Part shown: in pieces, positions 1 through 8,553 of the stretch
Numbering within the stretch: position 1 is the first letter of the stretch
Layout of the letters: every line of letters starts with the position of its first letter
From: Parapedobacter sp037190485
Lineage (GTDB): Bacteria > Bacteroidota > Bacteroidia > Sphingobacteriales > Sphingobacteriaceae
Reading direction: 5' to 3'
Length of the DNA stretch: 64,000 nt
NCBI GenBank assembly: GCA_037190485.1
Contig: JBBCJB010000014.1
Coordinates: 1 to 64,000, forward strand
Position numbers and translations under genes: made by a program
Notes under the pieces: generated by a model
Databases searched by the model: none
Seen by the model: the letters and a program-made list of their open reading frames with translations, nothing else
Told to the model about the DNA's origin: nothing

Positions 1-693
1 CCTGCCGTCGAGCCGCGTGGACCACGAGGCGCCGTTGCCTTTCCTGTAGGGTTCCAGCAACGCCAGCCAGTCCTTGGCCGATTCCGGATCGGGCACCACG
101 TCCAGGCTGCCCCGCTGCCAGCGGTCCTCCATTTCCCGCTCCGTCTTGCCGTACCGCTCCTTCCATTGCCGGAATTTCTCCATGATCTCGCGCATGCGCA
201 CGCGGTAGTAGATCCACATCACCACGCTGTAGCCCAGCAGCATCACCAGCACGAACGGGAAGTCTTCCAGCGCGTAGCGCGGGATCAGGTCGGCGCGGCC
301 CCGCACCAGGAAGTAGATGGCGAACACCCCGAAGATGAAGAAGCCGGGCATCGCGATGCCGAAGAACAGCTGCAGCGCCAGCCGCGCCAGCGGCCCGCGG
401 TACCAGGCGATGGCCCAGGGGTGCAGGTCGTCCAGGATGTAGGCCACCTTGACGATGCCCCACATCACGAACCACGCGGCCAGCACGCTGGGCACGGCCG
501 CCTTGTAGAAACCGGGCATGAAGACGGCCTGCCCGAAGCCGACCGGGCCGGCGTACAGCACGATGAACGTGCCGGTGAACAGCGCCGCGGGCGGCAGTAG
601 CCAGTTTTCGTGGTAGTTGACCTTGTAAAGGGCCTCGCGTTTCCGGGGTTTCCCGAACAGCAGCCTTTTCAGTTTTTTCATATTGTTCATCAT
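1..693 (-). CDS. Integral membrane protein, C-terminus outside window
   Basis: Reading the minus strand from an ATG at 693 gives about 231 residues with no stop before the window edge, so the C-terminus is missing. The N-terminus is basic (MKKLKRLLFGKPRKRE begins at 681). Four hydrophobic segments follow, at roughly residues 35-60, 72-90, 108-135 and 155-178, then a charged, probably cytosolic tail. This layout resembles the membrane anchor of Bacteroidota LytTR-type regulators, but the decisive domain lies outside the window, so the function is open. In-frame ATGs at 756 and 801 would extend the protein through the palindrome at 766-795; the starts at 693 or 681 look more natural. Confidence 0.7.
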   Translation of the reverse strand, partial: MMNNMKKLKRLLFGKPRKREALYKVNYHENWLLPPAALFTGTFIVLYAGPVGFGQAVFMPGFYKAAVPSVLAAWFVMWGIVKVAYILDDLHPWAIAWYRGPLARLALQLFFGIAMPGFFIFGVFAIYFLVRGRADLIPRYALEDFPFVLVMLLGYSVVMWIYYRVRMREIMEKFRQWKERYGKTEREMEDRWQRGSLDVVPDPESAKDWLALLEPYRKGNGASWSTRLDGR

Positions 694-765
694 GGTGTCT
701 GTGAATTGGGTGGCTGTTTGGGGCAAAGGCGCGGCCTGCGCATGGTGTATGACCATGGCGCGGCC

Positions 766-795
766 CGTAGAGACGCGATTAATCGCGTCTCTACG
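766..795. repeat. Perfect 30-bp palindrome (REP-like element)
   Basis: The arm CGTAGAGACGCGATT (766-780) is followed directly by its exact reverse complement (781-795). Interspersed palindromes of this GAGACGCG...CGCGTCTC type are, as far as I recall, common in Bacteroidota and cyanobacteria. A diverged copy lies inside susC at 11515-11541. Here it sits between the start of the membrane protein gene and the end of the XRE gene. Confidence 0.85.
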
Positions 796-833
796 ACACA
801 TTTCCCCTAAACAGCCGGATTAAAAAATCGATT

Positions 834-1343
834 TTATTTGCTGCCGTTCAATTTCGCCAGCAGGGCTTTGATCTCTTGGTCTTTTTCGGCGATGAGGGCT
901 TCCAGTTTATCGATGCGCGCTTCCAATTTCGCGATGTCCGCGTCCTTGCTTTGCAGCATGTCTTTCAGTAGGTCGATCTGTTCCTTGTACATCGCCTTGA
1001 TTTCCTCCACCTGTTTGAGCAGGGCTTCCGCGGTGTTGACGTAGTTACGCTGGTTGTAAGCCGCCTGGCCTTGATCCTGGATGTGGTGTACGATCATGGT
1101 GCCTGTGTTCCCCTGCCAATTGTCGATGTAATCGCGGTCTACGCCAAGGGCCTTTTCCGCAATGGCATAATCGTCATCGTTGAAGGTCTCCAATTGTTCC
1201 AGCCGGGAAATCGTCTGCTGGCTTTTGCCCGCGCGCTTGGCGGCTTCTTCCTGGCTCCGTTTGATGGATTCCCTGATCTCGGCCATGACGTCGCCCATGC
1301 GTCTTTTTGTTGGATTCTTCACGTTCACTCGTTTTACTTTCAT
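834..1343 (-). CDS. XRE-family HTH regulator with C-terminal coiled coil
   Basis: The protein has 169 residues. Residues about 20-70 carry a helix-turn-helix of the XRE type (AAKRAGKSQQTISRLEQ is the recognition region). Residues about 108-165 form a heptad-rich coiled coil ending in a Lys/Leu/Glu-rich tail, which suggests oligomerisation. It lies downstream of a second small XRE gene on the same strand. A TAnnTTTG box ends one base before this ATG, so either that box is fortuitous or translation begins further in, for example at Met16 or Met20. No target is evident apart from the inverted half-sites upstream. Confidence 0.75.
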   Translation of the reverse strand: MKVKRVNVKNPTKRRMGDVMAEIRESIKRSQEEAAKRAGKSQQTISRLEQLETFNDDDYAIAEKALGVDRDYIDNWQGNTGTMIVHHIQDQGQAAYNQRNYVNTAEALLKQVEEIKAMYKEQIDLLKDMLQSKDADIAKLEARIDKLEALIAEKDQEIKALLAKLNGSK

Positions 1344-1344
1344 G

Positions 1345-1386
1345 CAAATATAGTTTTATTGGTAAATTAAATTGGTACCTACCAAT
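1345..1386 (-). promoter_or_regulatory. Candidate XRE operator and -7 box
   Basis: The heptamer ATTGGTA occurs directly at 1358-1364 and 1371-1377, and inverted (TACCAAT) at 1380-1386. The last two form a 6-bp inverted repeat, ATTGGT-ACCT-ACCAAT. A minus-strand TATATTTG box lies at 1345-1352. The arrangement between two XRE genes suggests autoregulation; this is inference. Confidence 0.4.
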
Positions 1387-1404
1387 GATAGGGTCAAAAA
1401 AGGG

Positions 1405-1635
1405 CTACCGTTTTTCCGTTAGGACCATCGCCACGAATTCGTCGTAGGTCACGCCCGTAAGGGCCAATAGTTTTACCGCTTCGGCGAAGCGGAGTTCGCC
1501 ATCGCCGCGCTCCAATTCGTTCAGGCGCGCCAGGGACATGTCCATGCGGCGCGTGGCTTCATTTCGGGTCAGGCCGGCGTAGGAGAGGGCCTTTCCGATG
1601 GCTAGGCCGATGTTCTTGTTGTTTTGTTCATTCAT
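1405..1635 (-). CDS. Small XRE-family HTH protein
   Basis: The protein has 76 residues and is little more than one helix-turn-helix domain (about residues 10-62, with the recognition region MDMSLARLNELERG). It lies 61 bases upstream of the larger XRE gene on the same strand, and the two may be one unit. It is the size of phage- or toxin-antitoxin-type repressors. No partner toxin is adjacent, although a PIN toxin pair lies about 160 bases further upstream. Confidence 0.7.
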   Translation of the reverse strand: MNEQNNKNIGLAIGKALSYAGLTRNEATRRMDMSLARLNELERGDGELRFAEAVKLLALTGVTYDEFVAMVLTEKR

Positions 1636-1793
1636 GCGTGTAATGATTAATGGTTAAAAAATGTGTGTGTGTGTTCGTGAATTTTGTGGGCGCGGAGCGC
1701 CGTACAGGATCTCCACTTGTTGTCATGCAGACGCGCCTCCGCTAAGGCGAGGAGCATTAATTCGATAAATCCAGGAGAACACGCAACTGGCGC

Positions 1794-2213
1794 TTATACG
1801 GCAAATGGATTAAGGATGCGTAATTTTTTCTCGACCAACTGGTTGTGATGCATATCTTCGGAATACAGGATCTTCGCACCCGATTGCAAGGCCGATGCCA
1901 CGATGATGCCGTCAAAAAGCTGGAACTTGTTCCGTTCAATCAAACGGATCCCTTCCGCGATGGTCGTGCCGTCAATCGGAACACAGGTGCAATCAAGCAG
2001 CAAGTCCGTCCACAACCGGAGCACATCCTCCTTCGTGTACTTGAATACCCTCCGGCAAACGTTTCCGACTTCGATGAGTACTTGCGGACTCACGAAAGGG
2101 CCTCCACGCAACAAATTTTCGGCTATCAAGCGTTTCCTTCCGTCCTGGTCGAGCAGGTAGAGGATGACGTTCGAATCCAGGAAACAATCAACTGAAGTCG
2201 TTGGCTTCGTCAC
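1794..2213 (-). CDS. PIN-domain toxin (VapC-like ribonuclease)
   Basis: The protein has 139 residues, the normal length for a PIN toxin. The acidic residues expected for metal-dependent RNA cleavage are visible: D13 in FLDSNVILYLL, E48 in VLIEVGN, D101 in LFDGIIVASAL and D120 in YSEDM. PIN toxins cut tRNA or rRNA when released from their antitoxin. The start overlaps the end of the upstream antitoxin gene by 26 bases, the usual coupling. The family is clear; the target RNA cannot be read from the sequence. Confidence 0.88.
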   Translation of the reverse strand: MTKPTTSVDCFLDSNVILYLLDQDGRKRLIAENLLRGGPFVSPQVLIEVGNVCRRVFKYTKEDVLRLWTDLLLDCTCVPIDGTTIAEGIRLIERNKFQLFDGIIVASALQSGAKILYSEDMHHNQLVEKKLRILNPFAV

Positions 2214-2412
2214 GGTCGAATTTGAAGGTCGATAAATCTACGCGTGGATATTTCGCATAACGGTTGGAAACCGCATCCGACGTGGATTCAGCAACTTCCG
2301 GCTGTTCGGGTTTCTCCACCAAGGCAATCAGTCGTACAGCTTCACCGACGAAATTGTCGGGTAACTTGATGGTGACCTTGTTGCTTTTCGGAACGATCGT
2401 CTGCGTAAACAT
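2188..2412 (-). CDS. Antitoxin of the PIN-toxin pair
   Basis: The protein has 74 residues. The N-terminal half looks like a short beta-strand DNA-binding segment of the AbrB/VapB or similar type (KVTIKLPDNFVGEAVRLIALVE); the C-terminal half is polar and rich in Asp, Arg and Phe, like a toxin-wrapping tail. Assignment rests mainly on its place: first gene, overlapping the PIN toxin, with a strong promoter and a palindrome at the -7 region. The exact antitoxin family was not recognised. Confidence 0.75.
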   Translation of the reverse strand: MFTQTIVPKSNKVTIKLPDNFVGEAVRLIALVEKPEQPEVAESTSDAVSNRYAKYPRVDLSTFKFDRDEANDFS

Positions 2413-2417
2413 CCTGC

Positions 2418-2460
2418 TATCTTTTGTTTCAAAGATACGACAAAATAATAGCTAATCAAA
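2418..2460 (-). promoter_or_regulatory. Toxin-antitoxin promoter with overlapping operator
   Basis: On the minus strand, TTTG (2457-2460), a 19-base spacer and TATCTTTG (2430-2437) match the Bacteroidota promoter pattern TTTG-N19-TAnnTTTG. The inverted repeat TATCTTT-N6-AAAGATA (2418-2437) covers the -7 box, as expected for repression by the toxin-antitoxin complex. The antitoxin ATG follows 17 bases after the box. Confidence 0.7.
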
Positions 2461-2524
2461 TTTTCACTTTTCAAAGAACGCAACCTGTTTTCATGCCGAA
2501 CAAGTAAACGGTGGTGGTGGAACC

Positions 2525-2556
2525 GGGTGATGCGTTTGGGCTGAGCTGCATCACCC
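2525..2556. repeat. 9-bp inverted repeat, hairpin
   Basis: GGGTGATGC (2525-2533) and GCATCACCC (2548-2556) are perfectly complementary with a 14-base loop. It lies just downstream of the small gene at 2577-2876 (minus strand). No T-run follows on either strand, so it is not a standard intrinsic terminator. Confidence 0.5.
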
Positions 2557-2576
2557 TATTTGCCCCTACCCATGTG

Positions 2577-2876
2577 TCAAATCCCCAGTTTTTCACAAAG
2601 CTCCAGCACCCGCGCTACGTCCTTTTCCCGCAGCTCCAGAATATTGGTGCTTACCGCATCGCGGATCAGGATCCGCGCCACCTTGTTGCCGGTGGTGACA
2701 AACAGGTAGGCCGTGTCGGGCCTAGACCTTTCTCCGGTGGCTTCCTGCACCAGCCGCTCCAGGCCGGGCATGCCCAATCTACCGCTCACCGGGGTTTTGT
2801 ACCGGGTGAGGTACCGCTCGCCGATGTAGGCGTAGAGCGGGTCGTCGGCGGATAAAATGGTGACTAATGTGTGCAT
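2577..2876 (-). CDS. Small protein of unknown function
   Basis: From the ATG at 2876 this encodes 99 residues; in-frame ATGs at 2903 and 2996 are possible. The earliest start would put an inverted repeat (2911-2929) inside the coding region, which argues for one of the later starts. The protein is a mixed alpha/beta chain with the segment DTAYLFVTTGNKVARILIRD and a helical end. That segment has a faint likeness to IS66 Orf2 proteins, but no transposase or inverted repeats are present, so I do not assign it. No partner gene is evident. Confidence 0.5.
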   Translation of the reverse strand: MHTLVTILSADDPLYAYIGERYLTRYKTPVSGRLGMPGLERLVQEATGERSRPDTAYLFVTTGNKVARILIRDAVSTNILELREKDVARVLELCEKLGI

Positions 2877-2910
2877 GTGATTGTTGTTTGTTCTTCTATT
2901 CATTGATTTC

Positions 2911-2929
2911 CCGCGCAACGCATGCGCGG
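2911..2929. promoter_or_regulatory. Inverted repeat upstream of small gene
   Basis: CCGCGCA-ACGCA-TGCGCGG has perfect 7-bp arms and sits between the S9 hydrolase operon end and the small gene read leftward. It could be an operator or a hairpin in an mRNA leader; nothing distinguishes the two. Confidence 0.3.
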
Positions 2930-3005
2930 TTGCAAAAACTTCCGGTCTTCCGGACTTAAAAGGAAAGCAGCCTGTGCCACCCTCCGATATAATCAATGGC
3001 GGAAT

Positions 3006-5279
3006 TTATAACTGTGTTTCCCCCTGGAGTCCCTTTAATTTCCGCCACCGTTGATATTGTTTTTCCTTTGTCGGGTCGGGATCTTCGTAATCCTGTAGCC
3101 AGAACCGCCACCAGTCCACGTGAGTGGAAAGCGATTGCAGGCGGTGGAGTGGGATGATGGTGGAGTGTGCAGCCGTTGGGAAATATAACATGTCCACAGG
3201 CTTTTTCTTGCTGTATAAACGGTTTGCCATTTCCCCGGCAGCAATGGCAGTGGGCAATCCGTGCGGCTGAAACAACAATGGCGTTCTGATATTGTCCAAC
3301 TCGCTATCGCTATACGGACGAAAAAAATCATTGTATTCCCGTGATCCCCCATCAATAGCGGAGGCCGCGGCGAAACGGAAGTCGGAATGGATCAGTCCGT
3401 AATCCACATAGTAGGCCGCCCTGCTCCAGCCCGAAACCCCTACCCTGGCGCTATCGACAAGGCCACGTTCAACTAATGCGCGGACGGCGGCAACCGTATT
3501 GGCGGTCACGATATCGCCTTCAGCAGGGGTACCCATTTTACTCCACAGCGCCCGGGGTTCACCCATGAACAGCACCATGATGCCACTAGCCGCCAAGGGC
3601 TGTATGGCATGGCCGCTCAGGTTGTCGTCGCCATCAATGAGAAAGGAGGTGTTATCTCCCCGTTCGCCGGCATCCTTGTGAAGCACCACCAATGGATACC
3701 GCTTGTCGGGCCGGTAGCCTACCGGTTTGATGAGCCAACCCGTGGAAAGGGTATCGTAGGGCGATGAAAACCGGAGCTGCTCCACCGCTCCATATTCGCG
3801 CTGCCTGAGATGTGGGTTCAGGTCGGTCAGCATCCTTGTTTTCCCAGTGGCGATATCGTAGGCCATCAAGTCTGGAGGGGTTGTCAATGAATCCCTGACT
3901 CCGATGGCTATCTTTCCATCGGTGACTACACTGCGGTATTTGTTGAAGCCGTCGATCACGCCTATCCGCTGGAATTGCTTCCAGCCCTCGTCCGTTTTTT
4001 CCATTCTGGCCAAGGAATCGCCACGCCTCAGATAAAGGCTGCCATCGTGGTTGTCCCAACGGATAACCTTCCAATGGTCGGGGATATCAACCTGACTGTA
4101 CTGGCGGGAAGGGACCTGTACTTCCAACCACACTGGCGGAATCTGTTTACGCTTTTCGTTTTCCTTTACAGATAATGCATTCAATGGGAGCAAGGTCTTG
4201 ATGAGCACGGATTTCCCATCCGGGCTCCAGTGCATACCTCCGCTACGGTTTAACAATGGTGAATACAATTGGTCTAACAGCGGTACCATATCGCCCGATT
4301 TGAGGTCGATTAGACCAAAATACGCTGCAGTATTCTTGCCAACAAGAACATTGCCACGATCCCAAGCCGAATGCGCTAAGGTATCGATGGAGTGGGCGCT
4401 TAACACATAAGGCCATAATAAGGCAAAATTCCCCGTTGGATCTGATTTAATATCTGTAAGCATTTTCAAAGTGTATTCAGATTCCATTGAAAGCCCGGAT
4501 CCCGATGAACGTGAGGTGTCCATAGCCAGATCCCATCTGGTCGGCTGGGTGCGTTTGCTGTTTCGGGAATCAAAGAAGCAAGTCGGAGCTCCTACTAGCT
4601 TTGGGAGATAATACTTTCTATGCAGATCGGGAAATTTATCGTTGCCCACAACAGTCGAGATGATTCGATTGTTATTGGGCTTCTTTCGTTCATACGGAAA
4701 AATACCCGCGCCATCCTCTTCCTTACTGTCTGTTGGGTCAGCCTCTGCAACGGCAAACAATGTCAAGTCTCCAACACCGGAGACGTTGTATTCCGTGATT
4801 TCGGAATCGCCGGGTGTCAATCTTTTGATAGCCTTTGCATACAGATCGACTGCGTAAACTTGGTTGGGTTCCCCTTCGATCGAACCCAAAAACACAACCG
4901 TTCTGTTGTCGTCGCATATTTTTAAATCAGCTATGGGCGACGCGGCCTGATCCTTTAGATTTCCTTTAAAATCAATGGATAATAGCGTATCTATTTGAAC
5001 TTCTTTGCTTCGAAAAATAGCATTAATGTCGAAAGCCAACAGCAAATAACGGTTCACGTTATTTTCCAGAATACCGCTGTATACTACCGTCACAAACTTA
5101 GAGCCATCCGGCGAAAAGGCACCGAAGTCTTCTTTGTAACCGTCATAGATTCGCACCATCGCTATGGCATCCCGCACACTGATCGGACTTGGGGAAGAGG
5201 TGAATTCCCCGGTTTGCCCATTTGATGCTAGGCACATCAAAAGTGCCATGAAAAGAGTGATTTGCGTTTTCATATTCAT
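3006..5279 (-). CDS. S9-family serine hydrolase, lasso-peptide isopeptidase-like
   Basis: The protein has 757 residues with a signal peptide (about 1-21). A beta-propeller-like region (about 35-500, with SPDG blocks) precedes an alpha/beta-hydrolase domain. The nucleophile elbow GWSRAA places Ser619, and His705 lies in AAHSTIIPLHR. The stretch VRDSLTTPPDLMAYDIATGK followed by the DLNP segment, and the end DPDPTKEKQYQRWRKLK, recall from memory the Atxe2 lasso-peptide isopeptidase group of S9, which opens the lasso ring. The acidic triad member is not obvious: the usual PLL-x-HG-xx-D region reads PLLFQPHGLPTA. It is last in the susC-susD-tlpA order, 10 bases after the thioredoxin gene. S9 hydrolase is certain; the isopeptidase role is inference. 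Confidence 0.85.
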   Translation of the reverse strand: MNMKTQITLFMALLMCLASNGQTGEFTSSPSPISVRDAIAMVRIYDGYKEDFGAFSPDGSKFVTVVYSGILENNVNRYLLLAFDINAIFRSKEVQIDTLLSIDFKGNLKDQAASPIADLKICDDNRTVVFLGSIEGEPNQVYAVDLYAKAIKRLTPGDSEITEYNVSGVGDLTLFAVAEADPTDSKEEDGAGIFPYERKKPNNNRIISTVVGNDKFPDLHRKYYLPKLVGAPTCFFDSRNSKRTQPTRWDLAMDTSRSSGSGLSMESEYTLKMLTDIKSDPTGNFALLWPYVLSAHSIDTLAHSAWDRGNVLVGKNTAAYFGLIDLKSGDMVPLLDQLYSPLLNRSGGMHWSPDGKSVLIKTLLPLNALSVKENEKRKQIPPVWLEVQVPSRQYSQVDIPDHWKVIRWDNHDGSLYLRRGDSLARMEKTDEGWKQFQRIGVIDGFNKYRSVVTDGKIAIGVRDSLTTPPDLMAYDIATGKTRMLTDLNPHLRQREYGAVEQLRFSSPYDTLSTGWLIKPVGYRPDKRYPLVVLHKDAGERGDNTSFLIDGDDNLSGHAIQPLAASGIMVLFMGEPRALWSKMGTPAEGDIVTANTVAAVRALVERGLVDSARVGVSGWSRAAYYVDYGLIHSDFRFAAASAIDGGSREYNDFFRPYSDSELDNIRTPLLFQPHGLPTAIAAGEMANRLYSKKKPVDMLYFPTAAHSTIIPLHRLQSLSTHVDWWRFWLQDYEDPDPTKEKQYQRWRKLKGLQGETQL

Positions 5280-5288
5280 AAATGCTTG

Positions 5289-7121
5289 CTATTTTTTGCT
5301 TTCCATTCTTAGGATGTCGACCAATGAGGCCAATCCATAGATTAACCCTTCTTCGTCGCCGTTGAAGCCGCTTTCTTGATGGCGAATATTTCCTTGTCGG
5401 TCAATCAGGAATTTCATGGGTATACCACCCACTCCAAAGGCCTCCCTGACGTGATCCCCTGAATCCAGCAGTACGTTGAAGGAATACTGATTGTCTATCA
5501 TGAAATCCTTAACCTTAGCGTGTATTTCGCTGTTGTTGCCCCGCTCCAGCGTGTTTATGAAATAGAAAACGACTTCGGGATCATGATAAAAAATTTCAAC
5601 GGCCTTTTGCATGGCCGGTAAGGAAGCCTTGCAAGGACCACAACTTGTTGACCAAAAGTCAAGTATCACTACTTTTCCTTTAAGCGCCGTCAGGCTCACC
5701 GTATTTCCGTCCAGGTCCAGCAGGGTAAAATCCGGCGCAGGTTGAAGTCGCCCCGTCAGCTCTTTCTGGAAGCGCAGCGAGGTGATGGAATCGGCTTTCT
5801 TTGCCTGTCCTGCTGTCCTAAGCAACTGCGCATAGTATCTGAGGCTACCGAAGTCTTGGCTTTCCACCGGTATATAGGTGGTCGCTTCGGCATATACGGC
5901 GAGGGCTTCCGTGTCTAGGCCGTTCTTTGTTAGCGCCTCGGCGTATAATAACAGTAAACTACCTAAATTTTCTTTACGATGTGCAAGCCACTGCGACGGA
6001 AATTTGCTGTCATTAATTTCCGTAGGATCCTTCAGTTCTCTCCGGGCTACGCTGACGGCCTGTTTCGCAATATCAGAGGCTTTCGTCCAGCTTCCCCTGA
6101 ACCTAAGAAGTTCCCGAAGAATCAATTTTTCATATATAGTACGGTATGAGGATAAGGGTTGACCATTGAGGGCAGGTGTCAATCTATCTTGATATAATGC
6201 TACAGCCTCATCGTAGTTACCTGCCTGCATAAGTGCCCTAAATAAAATGACTACGGAACTCACATAATAATGCCCGACGACCGGTGAGCTCTCGGTCTCC
6301 TGAATCATTCTCCGTTTGGAATTTAAATCCTGCAAACGAGAAATAGAATCAAACAGGATTCGCTCCTGAAAAACACCTCTCGGATTACGTTCGGTGCCAT
6401 CCTTTCTAATACGATCGAGGGCAGTTTGGTCTAAGCCCAGCAGATCTTGCCAGCGCTGGAATACTTCGTATTTTTTAAGATAATCCCCATCCGATAGATC
6501 CTGGAACTTGTATAGCGTTTTTAACTCTCTTTGAATAACATCTTTATCTTTGCGCAGCATCAATGCGTTACCATACGCGGAGCCAAAATATCGGCGTTTG
6601 GATTCGAAATCATCCTCAAAAAATGTAAATAAGGAATCAAAATCAATTTGCTCGCCAAAAAGTTTCAAAGCAAGGTATGCACTGGCTATTCTCGAATCGA
6701 TACTTTCTTCCCCATCGCTGGTGAATGTCCTTATAAGATTGGCATGCGCATCTTGAAATATCCCCGTCTCGCCGACAAATTGAAAAGCGATGGCGTGCAT
6801 TGAATCCGACAATGACAAGGCTGCCGACCAGCCATCCCCCATTTTCCCCATCTTGATCGTTTCTGGCACATATTGTAATTCACCAGCCGACCGACTGAAT
6901 ACAGCACTGAGTAGTTCCATCTGAATGGATTTGGCATGTTCCAACAGGGTCCCTTTTGGGTTAAATTGGATGGTTACCTTTTCGCCTGGCGCGGGCTTTG
7001 CAGGCCTGATGGAAATCGCAGAAGATTGATTTCTTTCTTGTGAACGACCGGTAAAACAAATCAAGGACATTGCAATAATCAATACCGTTGACCATCCTTT
7101 ATAAATCTTATTTAATGACAT
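5289..7121 (-). CDS. TlpA-family thioredoxin-fold protein with long N-terminal region
   Basis: The protein has 610 residues. A signal peptide (about 1-27) leads to a beta-rich segment and a helical, TPR-like region (about 140-440), then a C-terminal thioredoxin domain of the TlpA/AhpC-TSA type (about 455-605). The redox motif CGPC (Cys494, Cys497) follows DFWSTS, and the cis-Pro appears in VGGIPMKFLID. Such proteins reduce disulfides in the periplasm. Being between susD and the S9 hydrolase, it may help open or fold imported peptides or maintain operon partners; that is inference. Confidence 0.88.
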   Translation of the reverse strand: MSLNKIYKGWSTVLIIAMSLICFTGRSQERNQSSAISIRPAKPAPGEKVTIQFNPKGTLLEHAKSIQMELLSAVFSRSAGELQYVPETIKMGKMGDGWSAALSLSDSMHAIAFQFVGETGIFQDAHANLIRTFTSDGEESIDSRIASAYLALKLFGEQIDFDSLFTFFEDDFESKRRYFGSAYGNALMLRKDKDVIQRELKTLYKFQDLSDGDYLKKYEVFQRWQDLLGLDQTALDRIRKDGTERNPRGVFQERILFDSISRLQDLNSKRRMIQETESSPVVGHYYVSSVVILFRALMQAGNYDEAVALYQDRLTPALNGQPLSSYRTIYEKLILRELLRFRGSWTKASDIAKQAVSVARRELKDPTEINDSKFPSQWLAHRKENLGSLLLLYAEALTKNGLDTEALAVYAEATTYIPVESQDFGSLRYYAQLLRTAGQAKKADSITSLRFQKELTGRLQPAPDFTLLDLDGNTVSLTALKGKVVILDFWSTSCGPCKASLPAMQKAVEIFYHDPEVVFYFINTLERGNNSEIHAKVKDFMIDNQYSFNVLLDSGDHVREAFGVGGIPMKFLIDRQGNIRHQESGFNGDEEGLIYGLASLVDILRMESKK

Positions 7122-7171
7122 ATTGTTATGTTATCTTATTTATGAACAACTCTAACGATGTGTTGCAGTAT

Positions 7172-8542
7172 TTAATAACCGGGATTTTGCGTAAGATTTG
7201 GGTTTCTACCCATCTCCATGGCCGGGATGGGCCACAACAAATCAACGGCCGGATCAAATCCAATATGACGGCCCAAGATCGCCTCAGCGCGCCCTGTCCG
7301 TTTAAGGTCGAACCAACGGTGAAATTCTTCGGTGTGCAGTTCACGATAACGTTCATCTTCGATAGCCAACCGTAATTCCGTTTGGGTGGTTGCGCTTGTC
7401 GCCGCCAATGCCGCCCGGCTTCGAATCACATTCAGGTCTGCTTGCGCACCAATCAGGTCACCTAGCTCTGCTCTTGCCTCCGCCCGAATCAAAAATTGTT
7501 CCCCTAATCGCAAGGTTGTTACGGCCTCCGAGGTATTAGTCGATAGGTACTCCTTAAACTTATAAGGTTCATAAAATGTGAGATTACCGGTGACAACCCT
7601 ATGGAACCAATTTGCTTTACGTAAATCGTTATCATCAAATTTGGCCACTAGAACGGGATCGATTGGAAAGCGTAGTGAAGCCCCCAATATTGTGTAGGGG
7701 TAAAAATATGAAACTCTATAGGTGCCCATACCATATCGTACCTCCGGAGAAAACTGCAAGATAGCCTCTCCATTATTTTTTGAGAATATTGGTGTGGTGG
7801 ATATGTCGACGAGGTTAAACTTAGTTGAATTGATAACCATGGAAGCGTAACTTTCTGCTGCTGTCCAATCCCGCTGGTATAAATATACCCGCGCCAATAA
7901 GGCTGCAACAGCCCATTTGTTGACCCTGATTTTTTCTCCCTCGGCATGCAAGTAATCCTCTGGGACGTTGGTAAAGGCGATTTCTAAATCAGAAATGATT
8001 AATTCGTAAATAGCTTGCGAATCAGTTCTTGGAAGGTAGATATTTTCATCTACACTGGTTGAAGTGACCAAAGGAACATTTCCAAAAAGATTGATCAATT
8101 TGAAATATGTCCAAGCCCGTAAAAAGCGGGCCTCCCCATCAAATTGTCCTTTTTTTGCATAATCCTTGTTGCTGACCCCTTCAATGACCGCATTAGCTCG
8201 ATAAATCAATGCATAAAAAGCAGCCCAACTTAGGTCTACAATGAAGTCTTCAGAAAGGATTTCATAATTTTCTATGGGGATATAGGAAACATTATTAGCA
8301 AAATCAAGCAATTCATCCGATTGAAGCGTACTATAGTGCATGGCTGGACCATCTGCCCGGCCCCCAAGAGCCGACATGTAATACCTGTACATCTCTCTAA
8401 CGGCGCCATCCGCTGATGACTGATCATTGAAAACTTGTTCAGCGGTCAACTGAAAGGACGGTGAATCGATTTCAACGAAATCCTCACAAGAGCAGATTAG
8501 TAAGGCGAAGAGCGTATAAATTATACATCTATTATTTAACAT
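7172..8542 (-). CDS. SusD/RagB-family outer-membrane lipoprotein
   Basis: This is the substrate-binding lid that pairs with SusC. The start at 8542 gives 456 residues and a lipoprotein signal ending LLICSC; an in-frame start at 8584 would overlap susC and add a charged extension before the signal. SusD features are present: the early SPSFQLTAEQVFND, the ARFLRAWTYFKLINLFGNVPL helix near residue 130, and the C-terminal run ERYRELHTEEFHRWFDLKRTG with a final LWPIP. It follows susC by 11 bases. The ligand class cannot be deduced from the family, but the downstream hydrolase and thioredoxin point to a peptide rather than a glycan. Confidence 0.93.
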   Translation of the reverse strand: MLNNRCIIYTLFALLICSCEDFVEIDSPSFQLTAEQVFNDQSSADGAVREMYRYYMSALGGRADGPAMHYSTLQSDELLDFANNVSYIPIENYEILSEDFIVDLSWAAFYALIYRANAVIEGVSNKDYAKKGQFDGEARFLRAWTYFKLINLFGNVPLVTSTSVDENIYLPRTDSQAIYELIISDLEIAFTNVPEDYLHAEGEKIRVNKWAVAALLARVYLYQRDWTAAESYASMVINSTKFNLVDISTTPIFSKNNGEAILQFSPEVRYGMGTYRVSYFYPYTILGASLRFPIDPVLVAKFDDNDLRKANWFHRVVTGNLTFYEPYKFKEYLSTNTSEAVTTLRLGEQFLIRAEARAELGDLIGAQADLNVIRSRAALAATSATTQTELRLAIEDERYRELHTEEFHRWFDLKRTGRAEAILGRHIGFDPAVDLLWPIPAMEMGRNPNLTQNPGY

Positions 8543-8553
8543 AACATGTTTTT

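Noticed and set aside
610..810. Plus-strand frame of 66 codons at the palindrome
   Set aside because: It runs through the REP-like palindrome and opposite the membrane protein gene; no signal of its own.
1660..1671. TG dinucleotide run upstream of the small XRE region
   Set aside because: Only about five units, outside any gene; too short to count as a switch.
2577..2996. Possible IS66 Orf2 relic
   Set aside because: The likeness is limited to one strand-turn-strand segment; no IS66 transposase, Orf1 or terminal inverted repeats are near.
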